DNA from: Shewanella surugensis
GTDB lineage: Bacteria; Pseudomonadota; Gammaproteobacteria; Enterobacterales; Shewanellaceae
NCBI RefSeq assembly: GCF_023284005.1
Contig: NZ_JAKIKS010000004.1
Location: 1 to 64,000, forward strand
Length of the DNA stretch: 64,000 nt
Direction: 5' to 3'
Shown here: piece after piece, positions 1 through 7,644 of the stretch
Layout of the letters: each line of letters opens with the position of its first letter
Numbering within the stretch: the stretch's first letter is position 1
Program-made: the position numbers and the translations under genes
Notes under the pieces: model-generated
Seen by the model: the letters and a program-made list of their open reading frames with translations, nothing else
Told to the model about the DNA's origin: nothing
Database searches by the model: none

Positions 1-96
1 TAGGTTGCTCTCCTGTCTTTTGGTCGAGACTTGAGCCTACCTATACCGCGGTATAGGTGAAACCTATGCGAGTCACCCCGGCAGAGCCGGGGGTTT
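1..96 (+). other. Possible right end of an IS200/IS605-like element (TnpB tail plus hairpins)
   Basis: One frame is open from base 3 to a TAG at 54-56 and would give the last 17 residues of a protein starting outside the window. It contains a perfect 20-bp palindrome at 39-58. A GC-rich hairpin follows, with arms 76-82 and 86-92, a 3-nt AGA loop and three T after it. A short coding tail followed by structured GC-rich hairpins is what TnpB genes and their overlapping guide-RNA ends look like. The hairpin could equally be an ordinary terminator for whatever gene lies to the left. No target duplication or transposase motif is visible. Confidence 0.3.
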
Positions 97-104
97 ACCG
101 TTTG

Positions 105-470
105 TTAATTAGTCAAATCTTGCATCAACCGCCACGTTTTTACAGCATAGAAAGCCACGACAATAATAATGAAAAGAACATAAAACAGAGGAAAGTGATT
201 ACCATTAGAAATAGCTTCAAGTGCTATAATGGCGAAAGGAAGGTTTCCTAACATAACCATTACTATTAGGTATTCAAATAAACACCATTTTTTATCCAAT
301 AATTGCTCTGACACTCCAAAGCTTGGCCCCCTCAAGAGCTTCGCTTTATCAATCGGTAGCGCTAACGTTTTATCTCGCTTGCGTAAAAAAGCCCACATAA
401 CAAAAATCATGACATAAGGCCCAGATAGCAGCACTATGATAGGCAGCATATTCACCGTAAAAGCGGGCAT
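105..470 (-). CDS. Small multi-pass membrane protein of unknown function
   Basis: The reading frame opens at 491, but an AAGGA ribosome site at about 479-483 sits 8 nt before the internal ATG at 470, so the shorter form of about 121 residues is preferred. I do not recognise the family. The protein has a hydrophobic segment at the N-terminus, a charged cytoplasmic-looking stretch (RKRDKTLALPIDKAK), and two closely spaced hydrophobic segments in the C-terminal half, so probably three membrane passes. It stands alone, facing the hairpin at 76-92, which may terminate it. No conserved catalytic motif was seen. Confidence 0.55.
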   Translation of the reverse strand: MPAFTVNMLPIIVLLSGPYVMIFVMWAFLRKRDKTLALPIDKAKLLRGPSFGVSEQLLDKKWCLFEYLIVMVMLGNLPFAIIALEAISNGNHFPLFYVLFIIIVVAFYAVKTWRLMQDLTN

Positions 471-559
471 AGCTAACATCCTTGTTGCCATTTATTGAAG
501 AAGCATTAAGTATAGATGACTTAATACTTCACTCTGCGCTGTTTAATATGAAATTGGTA

Positions 560-1414
560 TTAGCGCTTACTCAACACGCGATCAATATCAGCTACGCTGT
601 GACGATTTTCTAAACGCTCTGAGTCCTCACCCCAAGTACGATTGACAATACGGCCTCGTTGCACGCCCTTTCGCTCAGAGACGGCTTTAGCCCAACGTTG
701 CACATGTCGATAACTATTCACCTCTAAAAACTCAGCGGCACCATAGGTTTTGCCCAAAACAAGATTACCGTACCAAGGCCATATGGCCATATCGGCAATA
801 CTGTATTCATCGCCTGCAATATATGCATTACTTGCCAGCTGCTTATCGAGTACGTCTAGCTGACGCTTTACTTCCATGGTAAAACGGTTGATGGGGTATT
901 CAAACTTTTCGGGGGCATAAGCATAAAAATGCCCAAAACCGCCACCAAGATAAGGCGCTGAGCCTTGCAGCCAAAAAAGCCAATTCATGACTTGAGTGCG
1001 AGTATGTATATCCTGCAGTAAAAAATGACCAAATTTTTCGGCCAAATAAAGTAAAATGGCACCCGATTCAAACACCTTAATAGGCTTATCACCTGAATAG
1101 TCCACCAACGCAGGAATTTTTGAATTTGGGTTGATGTCAACAAAGCCAGATGAAAACTGCTCACCATCACCGATATTAATCAAATGCGCATCATATTCAG
1201 CACCTAACACATCCAATGCCAATAACTCTTCAAGCATAATCGTGATCTTTTGGCCATTAGGCGTACCCATAGAATAAAGCTGTAATGCATGTACACCTGT
1301 CGGCAACGCCTGCTTGTATCGTTCACCAGAATCAGGTCGATTGATACTCGCCCATTGACCACCATTTTCATCATTCATCGCCCATCTTTTGGGCGGGACA
1401 TATTCATTTTCCAT
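560..1414 (-). CDS. yghU: Glutathione S-transferase family disulfide-bond oxidoreductase YghU
   Basis: A 284-residue Nu-class glutathione transferase-like protein. These enzymes bind two glutathiones and reduce disulfides of small substrates in the cytoplasm. The long N-terminal extension before the thioredoxin fold, the LYSMGTPNGQKITIMLEEL segment, the NPNSKIPALVD cis-proline loop, the ESGAILLYLAEKF glutathione-binding helix and the YSIADMAIWPWYG helix match YghU/YfcG. Length is close to E. coli YghU (288). The ATG at 1414 has AAGGA a few bases upstream. It is divergent from the SDR gene at 1708 and shares with it the promoter region holding a tandem operator. A redox-stress role is inferred from the family. 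Confidence 0.9.
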   Translation of the reverse strand: MENEYVPPKRWAMNDENGGQWASINRPDSGERYKQALPTGVHALQLYSMGTPNGQKITIMLEELLALDVLGAEYDAHLINIGDGEQFSSGFVDINPNSKIPALVDYSGDKPIKVFESGAILLYLAEKFGHFLLQDIHTRTQVMNWLFWLQGSAPYLGGGFGHFYAYAPEKFEYPINRFTMEVKRQLDVLDKQLASNAYIAGDEYSIADMAIWPWYGNLVLGKTYGAAEFLEVNSYRHVQRWAKAVSERKGVQRGRIVNRTWGEDSERLENRHSVADIDRVLSKR

Positions 1415-1581
1415 CGTAGTTCCTTAGTTTTTTCTTCGCGGTCTCAAGTCACTCAAATTCATGTTCAAAGTGCACTATCTCAACATCTACTTTATTATCC
1501 CTTTAAAAGTGTTACCTCTCTGTATCACTTACTTACACTAAATCATTTAATTTCCACAAAAAATTCTATCGCCAAAAACAC

Positions 1582-1634
1582 TTGACACATATGTACCCAT
1601 TGGTACATTATTATTGTATACCAAGTAGTACATA
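1582..1634 (+). promoter_or_regulatory. Promoter with tandem operator upstream of the SDR gene
   Basis: A TTGACA -35 box lies at 1582-1587, with a CATTAT-like -10 at 1606-1611 (18-bp spacing). A perfect 7-bp inverted repeat, ATGTACC-CATT-GGTACAT (1591-1608), fills the spacer. A related imperfect copy, GTATACC..GTACATA, follows at 1616-1634. An operator placed between the -35 and -10 boxes is the classic layout for a repressor. No regulator gene lies nearby, so the binding protein is encoded elsewhere. Confidence 0.6.
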
Positions 1635-1707
1635 ATAAGCAAACGCCGATAAACCATGGATCGGTGAACACCCAAGCCAAGCACATTAAATAATAAAGGA
1701 ATAGAGT

Positions 1708-2436
1708 ATGAGCGTATCAATTAAAGATAAAGTCGCGTTAGTCACAGGTGCTAATAGGGGGATAGGTAAAGCCATTGTCGAGGCCTTTATCGAGCAGGGA
1801 GCAAAGAAAGTTTATTTAGCAGTACGTGATCCCGAAACGACCACAGAGCTTGAATTTAAGCATGCTGATAAAGTACAAACCTTACAGGTCGATATGGCTA
1901 ATGCCAACTCAATTGCTGCACTTGCTGATAAAGTTAGCGATCTTGACATTATCGTCAATAATGCAGGCGTACTTGAACTCACTAATTTATTGGAAGATCA
2001 AAGTGAAGCCGCGCTCGATAAACAGCTCTCCGTTAACCTTTATGGTTTGCTTCGTATTAGCAATGCACTTGTACCTGTTATAGAGAAAAATGGTGGCGGC
2101 GCCTTAGTGCAACTAAACTCAGTCGCATCCATTAAAAACTTCTCTGGCGTTGATTTTTACTCCGCCTCTAAAGCGGCAGCCTATTCAATCACCCAAGGCT
2201 TAAAGGAAAAATTAAAAGATAAAAATATTACCGTATTAAGCGTTCACCCTGGCCCCATTGATACCGATATGGCGGCGCAAGTGGGGTTTCCTGATGGCGC
2301 TTCACCTGCAAGCGTTGCACAAGCCATTGTCAGTTCGCTAAATGCTGGCGACTTCCACTTATTCCCCGATCCGGTTTCAAAAGACTTTGAAAGTGCTTAC
2401 CAAAGCTATTCCGATGCGCTGATCACGGCAGAATAA
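1708..2436 (+). CDS. Short-chain dehydrogenase/reductase (SDR)
   Basis: A 242-residue classical SDR. The glycine-rich NAD(P)-binding motif TGANRGIG lies near residues 13-20, NNAG near 85-88, the catalytic Ser in LNSVASI near 138 and the YSASK pair (Tyr-xxx-Lys) near 151-155. Length is normal for the family. These enzymes oxidise or reduce alcohols and ketones with NAD(P)H in the cytoplasm; the substrate cannot be told. A Shine-Dalgarno (aaaggaa) precedes the ATG. It is probably controlled by the tandem operator at 1591-1634. It is divergent from yghU, which suggests joint induction by an electrophile or redox signal; that is inference. Confidence 0.88.
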   Translation: MSVSIKDKVALVTGANRGIGKAIVEAFIEQGAKKVYLAVRDPETTTELEFKHADKVQTLQVDMANANSIAALADKVSDLDIIVNNAGVLELTNLLEDQSEAALDKQLSVNLYGLLRISNALVPVIEKNGGGALVQLNSVASIKNFSGVDFYSASKAAAYSITQGLKEKLKDKNITVLSVHPGPIDTDMAAQVGFPDGASPASVAQAIVSSLNAGDFHLFPDPVSKDFESAYQSYSDALITAE

Positions 2437-2487
2437 AGTGAGGACTAATCTTCAATTATCCATCTTTGCTCCAATCACACATTAGCT

Positions 2488-2664
2488 TTAAATTTTACTT
2501 AAGCCATAAAGTAACACCTTTCCTTCTAAAGGGAGGGTGTATTCTTTCCGAATGTGTTCCTTTATACCTGCTAAGAACACTTTTTCAAATTTCACATCAT
2601 GTGTCACAGCGCCGAAATTAGGATCAAAATACATCACCTCATCTCCTTGTTTAACAAGATCCAT
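2488..2664 (-). CDS. Small hypothetical protein, 58 residues
   Basis: An ATG at 2664 with AGGAG six bases upstream opens a frame of 58 codons ending in TAA at 2488-2490. The product begins MDLVKQGDEVMYFDPNFG and is hydrophilic with mixed charge, without signal peptide or membrane segment. The strong ribosome site and protein-like composition argue for a real gene. I do not recognise the family. It is convergent with the SDR gene and divergent from the broken aspT. A conserved-protein search would settle it. Confidence 0.5.
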   Translation of the reverse strand: MDLVKQGDEVMYFDPNFGAVTHDVKFEKVFLAGIKEHIRKEYTLPLEGKVLLYGLSKI

Positions 2665-2800
2665 AGAATGCTCCTGCGTTCTAAAAACAAATCAATAAAG
2701 CACAAAATAAAAAGTCCTGTTTATTTGATTCAGTCATTTCAATAGCAGAACACTTAATGATGGACTAATTTTTAATCACCTTCTTTATTTAGGTGTTGAT

Positions 2801-3265
2801 ATGGGCATCCTACACTCTCTTTTTAAAGCATCGCCACTTATAGCCCTATTAATCACCCTCACCTTAGGCTACTTGGTGGGTAAACTCACCATCGGCCGTT
2901 TTGTATTAGGGGGGCTGGCGGGTACGTTAATTATGCGTGTCCTTGTGGACCCAATAGGCGTCGATATTGACAGCAGTATTCGAAATATTTTCTTTGCGCT
3001 TTTTATCTATGCGGTCGGATTTCAGGGCGGCCCTCGCTTTTTCAGTGCACTCAATATATTACTTTCTGCCGTTGTCATGACGGTCACCGGACTCGTTTGT
3101 GTACTCGCAGCAGATTGGGCGTTTAAACCGCGATCGAGGTACAGCAGCAGGCTAGCGGCCGGGGAATTAACGCCATCATCCATTATCGACACCGAAGGTG
3201 ATGCCATATCTCAATTGAGCGGTGTGTCTGATCAAGCCAAAAAATCATGTTCTCCTCACATTTAA
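2801..3265 (+). pseudogene. Remnant of an aspartate:alanine antiporter (AspT/YidE family)
   Basis: The first 110 residues or so are a good N-terminus of the AspT/YidE/YbjL carrier family: hydrophobic helices, the GFQGGPRFF motif, then ALNILLSAVVMTVTG. The family is normally about 540-560 residues, so only a quarter remains. From about 3130 the reading is disturbed. The expected wording (D-x-G-T-A-A-G) appears in another frame over about 3133-3155, and the original frame then resumes with LAAGELTPSSIIDTEGDAI. This looks like two compensating indels before the frame dies near 3265. All later membrane helices and the TrkA-C domains are absent. The gene is decayed and the rhodanese gene now abuts it. 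Confidence 0.75.
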
Positions 3266-3284
3266 GATATACAAGGCCAGTAAT

Positions 3285-4163
3285 ATGTTAATCGCAGCAT
3301 TCGAACTCAATCAGTTAATCAACGCGCACTCAAGCGTTGAAAATAATGCGTTACCACTGCATATCTTTGACTGCCGTTATGCTTTACCTACACCGACAAC
3401 AGCAGACAAGCCCTCTTATGGCAAAGCCAGTTTTGATAAAGGGCATATTCCCCAAGCCCAATTTGTAGACATCGATACGATGTTAACGGGCACGATCACC
3501 GCCACGTCAGGTCGCCACCCTTTACCCACGCATACCGATTTTAATGTACAACTCCAAGCATGGGGATTATATCCCAACAGCAAGGTGATCATTTATGCCG
3601 ATAAAGGGAATTTATTTGCGGCTCGTTTATGGTGGATGTTACATCGCTGGACTAATATCCCCGATGTTTCTTTGTTAGATGGTGGCTTTACAGCTTGGCA
3701 GGATGCAAAGTTACCTCTCAGCTACGCATTACCGACCATAACGGCTTCCACACATGATTTTCATTTCGATGATAGCGCATATGTTGATATGCAAACGGTA
3801 CAAAATGAAATCGCAAAGAAACGGACAAACTTCATCACTGATGCCAGATCCACATCTCGATTTAACGGCGAGCCCAACGCGATTGATACTGTGCAGGGGC
3901 ATATTCCGGGTGCTGTGAACTATCCTTGCCAACAAAATATCGATGAAGCGGGCTATTTTCGGCCAAAAGATCAATTAATTGCTCATTTTTCATCACTGGT
4001 TCAACACAATGCCCCTAAACCGATATTACACAGTTGTGGCTCTGGGTTAACCGCATGCCATAATGCCTTTTCAATGGAACTAGCAGGATTTGATGACTAT
4101 AAAATTTATATCGGTTCATGGAGCCAATGGACGAAATTTACTGACAATCCGATTGAACAATAA
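3285..4163 (+). CDS. sseA: Sulfurtransferase, 3-mercaptopyruvate/thiosulfate type (rhodanese)
   Basis: About 292 residues with two rhodanese domains. The first is inactive-like and carries VIIYADKGNLFAARLWWML. The second holds the active-site loop with catalytic Cys in CGSGLTAC near residue 252, which fits the CGSG-V/L-T signature of 3-mercaptopyruvate sulfurtransferases better than the CRKGVT of thiosulfate sulfurtransferases. It transfers sulfane sulfur from mercaptopyruvate or thiosulfate to a thiophilic acceptor. The frame is open from 3222, but the ATG at 3285 begins the conserved protein and has AAGG ahead of it. It lies directly after the aspT remnant and probably uses a promoter inside that decayed gene. 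Confidence 0.8.
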   Translation: MLIAAFELNQLINAHSSVENNALPLHIFDCRYALPTPTTADKPSYGKASFDKGHIPQAQFVDIDTMLTGTITATSGRHPLPTHTDFNVQLQAWGLYPNSKVIIYADKGNLFAARLWWMLHRWTNIPDVSLLDGGFTAWQDAKLPLSYALPTITASTHDFHFDDSAYVDMQTVQNEIAKKRTNFITDARSTSRFNGEPNAIDTVQGHIPGAVNYPCQQNIDEAGYFRPKDQLIAHFSSLVQHNAPKPILHSCGSGLTACHNAFSMELAGFDDYKIYIGSWSQWTKFTDNPIEQ

Positions 4164-4318
4164 GCGGTGTAATTCGACATATCTGCTTAGAACCTAGTTC
4201 TTTGTTCAACGCCTTGTCTAAAAGGCTTTTAATTTCAGTGGGATCCTGTATCTTGATGTATCACGGGTATAAACAAGAGAAGAGCCCACCCGATGAAGAT
4301 CTTCTCTTTCGAACCATA

Positions 4319-4648
4319 TCACCCTCTTGGGGCAAACATAATAATCGCCATTCCAGCAAGGGCCACCGACGCCCCTAAGAAATCCCAACCACTAGGCTTT
4401 ACACCTTCCACGCCCCATAGCCATAATATAGCCACAAAAATATAGACTCCACCATAAGCTGCATACACTCTTCCCGCAGCTGAAGGATGTAGAGATAATA
4501 GCCAAGCAAATAACGCTAAGCTTAATGCTGCAGGGACTAATAGCCAAGCACTCTTATCTTCTTTTAACCACAAATAAGGCAAATAACAGCCAATAATTTC
4601 AGCAATTGCAGTAATAACAAAAAGGGCTAAGGTTTTAATTTCAAACAT
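4319..4648 (-). CDS. ynfA: YnfA family (UPF0060) inner-membrane protein
   Basis: A 109-residue protein with four hydrophobic segments and the family wording GCYLPYLWL near the N-terminus, [14 protein letters not shown] in the middle and a short C-terminus. It matches the SMR-like YnfA/UPF0060 family in length and motifs. These small proteins resemble EmrE-type drug exporters; the transported compound is not established. It is transcribed alone. An octanucleotide tandem repeat at 4721-4782 lies about 73 bp upstream of the start, where its copy number could move promoter elements. Confidence 0.88.
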   Translation of the reverse strand: MFEIKTLALFVITAIAEIIGCYLPYLWLKEDKSAWLLVPAALSLALFAWLLSLHPSAAGRVYAAYGGVYIFVAILWLWGVEGVKPSGWDFLGASVALAGMAIIMFAPRG

Positions 4649-4720
4649 ACGATTAGAAACTCGTTCAATTAAGTAAATTCATTACCCGCATTCATCAGTT
4701 TTTCTATCCTCATAGCCTAA

Positions 4721-4782
4721 AGCACTTGAGCACTTGAGCACTTGAGCACTTGAGCACTTGAGCACTTGAGCACTTGAGCACT
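4721..4782. repeat. Octanucleotide tandem array, 7.75 copies of AGCACTTG
   Basis: Seven perfect 8-bp units plus a partial unit lie head to tail without any mismatch. The array is intergenic, upstream of ynfA. Perfect short-unit arrays are prone to slippage during replication. No protein is encoded across it. Confidence 0.95.
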
Positions 4783-5415
4783 GATTAGCGAATAATAATA
4801 ACAAAGGCTTTGCAACAACATAAACTGTCGCCATTCATGATCCAAATTCAGCCCCTCCTAAAAAACAAAAAAGCGATAATAATTTAGATGATAGAGAAAA
4901 ATACCATATACCAAGATTCAATATAATAAGCAGCTTAAAACTACCCTTTAGCCTACTAATCTAAAGTATTAACCCTTTAGTATAGAAATATTAAACCTTA
5001 CTTTCATAGCGTTATAAAAACTTTATTACTTAAAAATCATGAGATTATCTATTTCTGCAATATAAACAGCATCATCTTTGCTTAATTTTACAATCAACTG
5101 AAATATTAACTAACAACAACAGATACAACTAACACCATATCACCCACTAAAAATAAACACAGTTAAAACCATTAATCAACATTGACAACTTTATATTCAA
5201 ATTTTAGTCTATGATAAGAAAACAGTAAGTTGAGCAATTGCCGCTTATTATTAATGTCATAAAAATAACAGCAGGGATGAATCAATAATTGATAAATATA
5301 GAGGGGGGGTATCTATAAAAATATAGGTATATTATATACTTGAGATAGATTAAAAACAAAATAATAAAAAATACTTTAATCGATACGTGTAATGAACAAT
5401 GGAAAGGATGTTTCA
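4783..5415. other. AT-rich intergenic region without a recognisable gene
   Basis: About 630 bp of strongly AT-rich sequence between the ynfA upstream region and the hydrolase gene. It contains a run of seven G at about 5303-5309 and several TATAAT-like hexamers close to the hydrolase start (for example around 5330-5340). No protein-like frame or strong hairpin was found. Confidence 0.5.
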
Positions 5416-6351
5416 ATGAAATTATTTACATCATTTACAAAGTGGATTTTACTCGCTCTTCTCGCTCTTCTCATTTTATTTACCGCTTATCACTCTTACT
5501 TAAGAGTCAGACCTAATGCTGTCAATTTACCCGAACACCACGGTAAAGTGCATTCTGAACTTAATTTGAGTCAAGGCAATCAACAACCACTAATTGTTTA
5601 TTTAGGTGGAGAGGAAACTCATCATCATTGGAACAGTGACGCCTCAATGGGTCCCAAGAAACGCCAAGCCATTACCAATCAAGGTTATGCGCTACTGACA
5701 TTAGACTATTTTGGCAAAGATGGAACGCCTAAACTTTTAGATAGAATTGATTTAGCTGGCGTACACGAAGCCATTATTGATGCAGCAAATCATCCTCAAA
5801 TAAATCAAAACTGTATTGCTATTATCGGTGTATCTAAAGGAGCTGAGCTGGCCTTAAGTTTAGGCAGCCACTACTCTGACATTAAGGCAGTAGCAGGGAT
5901 CGTTCCAAGCAATGTGGTATTTGCAGGTCTCACTAATACGATGGCAACCTCTTCATTTTCTATCAATGGACAACAGATCCCCTTCGTTCCCGTTTCAGCC
6001 CACTCTGTTTTAACCTATTTTACTCACGACTTAAAATCCAGTATCGAAATCATGTTAGAAGATGAAGAAGCCGTGGAAAATGCAGCCATAAGAGTCGAAA
6101 ATATTAATGGGCCTGTTTTATTTATATCGGCGATTAATGATATGCACTGGCCTTCCACTGAAATGTCAGAGAAAATGATGGAAAGACTCAGAGATAATGA
6201 TTTTCCCTATCATTTTGAACATATTACCTCCGCAGGTGAGCACGGGGCTTGGATGAGTCAAGATGATAAGATTTATGATTTCTTTGAAGAACATTTGATC
6301 ACTAAAAACCCCTCGAATTGTTCAAGAAATGCAAAAATTGCAATGCATTGA
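5416..6351 (+). CDS. Membrane-anchored alpha/beta hydrolase, BAAT/acyl-CoA thioester hydrolase-like
   Basis: About 311 residues. An N-terminal hydrophobic helix (LLALLALLILFTAY) anchors or exports the protein. The remainder has an alpha/beta-hydrolase pattern: LIVYLGGEE for the oxyanion strand, GVSKGAE as nucleophile elbow with Ser near residue 140, an INDMHWPS segment in the position of the acid residue, and a His in AGEHGAW near the C-terminus. The GVSKGAE elbow and the distal part resemble the BAAT C-terminal family. The ATG at 5416 was chosen because GGAAAGG precedes it; the ATG at 5392 has no ribosome site. The gene is monocistronic and the substrate is unknown. Confidence 0.7.
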   Translation: MKLFTSFTKWILLALLALLILFTAYHSYLRVRPNAVNLPEHHGKVHSELNLSQGNQQPLIVYLGGEETHHHWNSDASMGPKKRQAITNQGYALLTLDYFGKDGTPKLLDRIDLAGVHEAIIDAANHPQINQNCIAIIGVSKGAELALSLGSHYSDIKAVAGIVPSNVVFAGLTNTMATSSFSINGQQIPFVPVSAHSVLTYFTHDLKSSIEIMLEDEEAVENAAIRVENINGPVLFISAINDMHWPSTEMSEKMMERLRDNDFPYHFEHITSAGEHGAWMSQDDKIYDFFEEHLITKNPSNCSRNAKIAMH

Positions 6352-6632
6352 TCATTGTTATTTTCATCACTGAATCCGCTAAAACCACTTCACTATAAAA
6401 CTAAAGCCTCTTAAGCCTAAAAACCTGAGTCGCTTTAGTGCTCAGCCCCCATTACTTCTTTCTGCCTAAGCATCCAGAAATTTAAGTTTATTGACTCAAT
6501 GTTATACAGGCGTATCGAGTTAACCCTATTAAAGTGATCAACAAGGAAAAGACAATCAAATTTTTATGAAACCACTGTCATCAAACGGATCTCAAGACTA
6601 TGCTCATTATGTATACTCAACAAGAGAACACG

Positions 6633-7625
6633 ATGAAGCATCACATATTAACACTTGCAAGCCTATTTTTATTATTAAGCGTTAACGCCTTTGCTTTACA
6701 AAATGATCTGCAACAAGAAGTCATCATCTCGGCAAAAAATCAACAAGCTGATATTAAGAATAATCAAATGATCTTTAATGGCCCAGTGAAAGTGACTCAA
6801 GGTTCCATTACCATCACCGCTGAAACACTGCGCGCATTTTCAAAAGCTGGCGGGGATCATAAAGTCCTCATCGCCATAGGCAACCCCGCCACCTATTCAC
6901 AAACAATGGATAATGGGTTACTCGCCTCCGCCAGCGCAAAAGAGATCCGTTATGATCTCAGCACACGTGTATTACAACTCTCTGGTGATGCAGTGCTAGA
7001 ACAAAGTGGCAGTAAAGTAAAAAGCAGCTCAATTACATACAATATGTTAGAACAAAAATTAACAGCACAAAGTGGGGGCAAAGGTAGGGATAGAGTCACA
7101 ACGGTGATAAAAGCCGAAAACTATCAAGACAACGGCAAGCAAGGCAATCCCAAGAAGAAAAACCAGAAAAACCTATCAGTGCATAAAAGTGACAATAACA
7201 AGCAAAAAACGGCGGTGTCTAAAAACGTGCCTCAACCCAAAATCAACAATACTAATAGAACAACTGCACAAATAACAAATCCTGCCATTACTCAAGCTCC
7301 ACCAAAAAAAACCACTCCCATTCAAGCCAGCGCTAGCGCCGTCACCAAAGAAAAACCAACAAAAATAATAGGCATCACACCCGCCAATAAAAATAACTGG
7401 TACATTCAAGTCGGTGTGTTCGCGCAAACTCATTCCCAAGATAGCCTCATCAAAAAAATAAAGAAAAGCGGTTTTTCATACAGAACCTATCCAACACGTT
7501 TAAAAGGCCGCGATATGTCTCGACTATTAATCGGCCCTTATAAAAACTTACCAGCAGCAAAGAAAGAGATAAACAGAGTCAGACTTGAAATAGAGAAAAG
7601 TGCCTACTTTTATCAACTAAAATAG
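6633..7625 (+). CDS. LptA/OstA-like periplasmic protein with C-terminal SPOR domain
   Basis: About 330 residues from the ATG at 6633, where a signal peptide (MKHHILTLASLFLLLSVNAFA) begins; the frame extends to 6600 without a better start. Residues 25-150 have the repeating beta-jellyroll wording of LptA (NNQMIFNGPVKVTQGSITITAE, then LQLSGDAVLEQSGSKVKSSSITY). A Lys/Asn/Pro-rich linker follows (about 160-250). The last 75 residues (WYIQVGVFAQ ... RLLIGPYKNLPAAKKE) are a SPOR domain, which binds denuded peptidoglycan. LptA normally bridges LPS transport and is 170-190 residues, in an operon with lptC and lptB. Here it stands alone and carries a wall-binding domain, so it is probably a paralogue with another job. 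Confidence 0.75.
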   Translation: MKHHILTLASLFLLLSVNAFALQNDLQQEVIISAKNQQADIKNNQMIFNGPVKVTQGSITITAETLRAFSKAGGDHKVLIAIGNPATYSQTMDNGLLASASAKEIRYDLSTRVLQLSGDAVLEQSGSKVKSSSITYNMLEQKLTAQSGGKGRDRVTTVIKAENYQDNGKQGNPKKKNQKNLSVHKSDNNKQKTAVSKNVPQPKINNTNRTTAQITNPAITQAPPKKTTPIQASASAVTKEKPTKIIGITPANKNNWYIQVGVFAQTHSQDSLIKKIKKSGFSYRTYPTRLKGRDMSRLLIGPYKNLPAAKKEINRVRLEIEKSAYFYQLK

Positions 7626-7644
7626 GCATTTATTTATGTGATAA

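Noticed and set aside
4721-4782. Tandem repeats considered as a CRISPR array
   Set aside because: The 8-bp units are contiguous with no spacers, and there are no cas genes.
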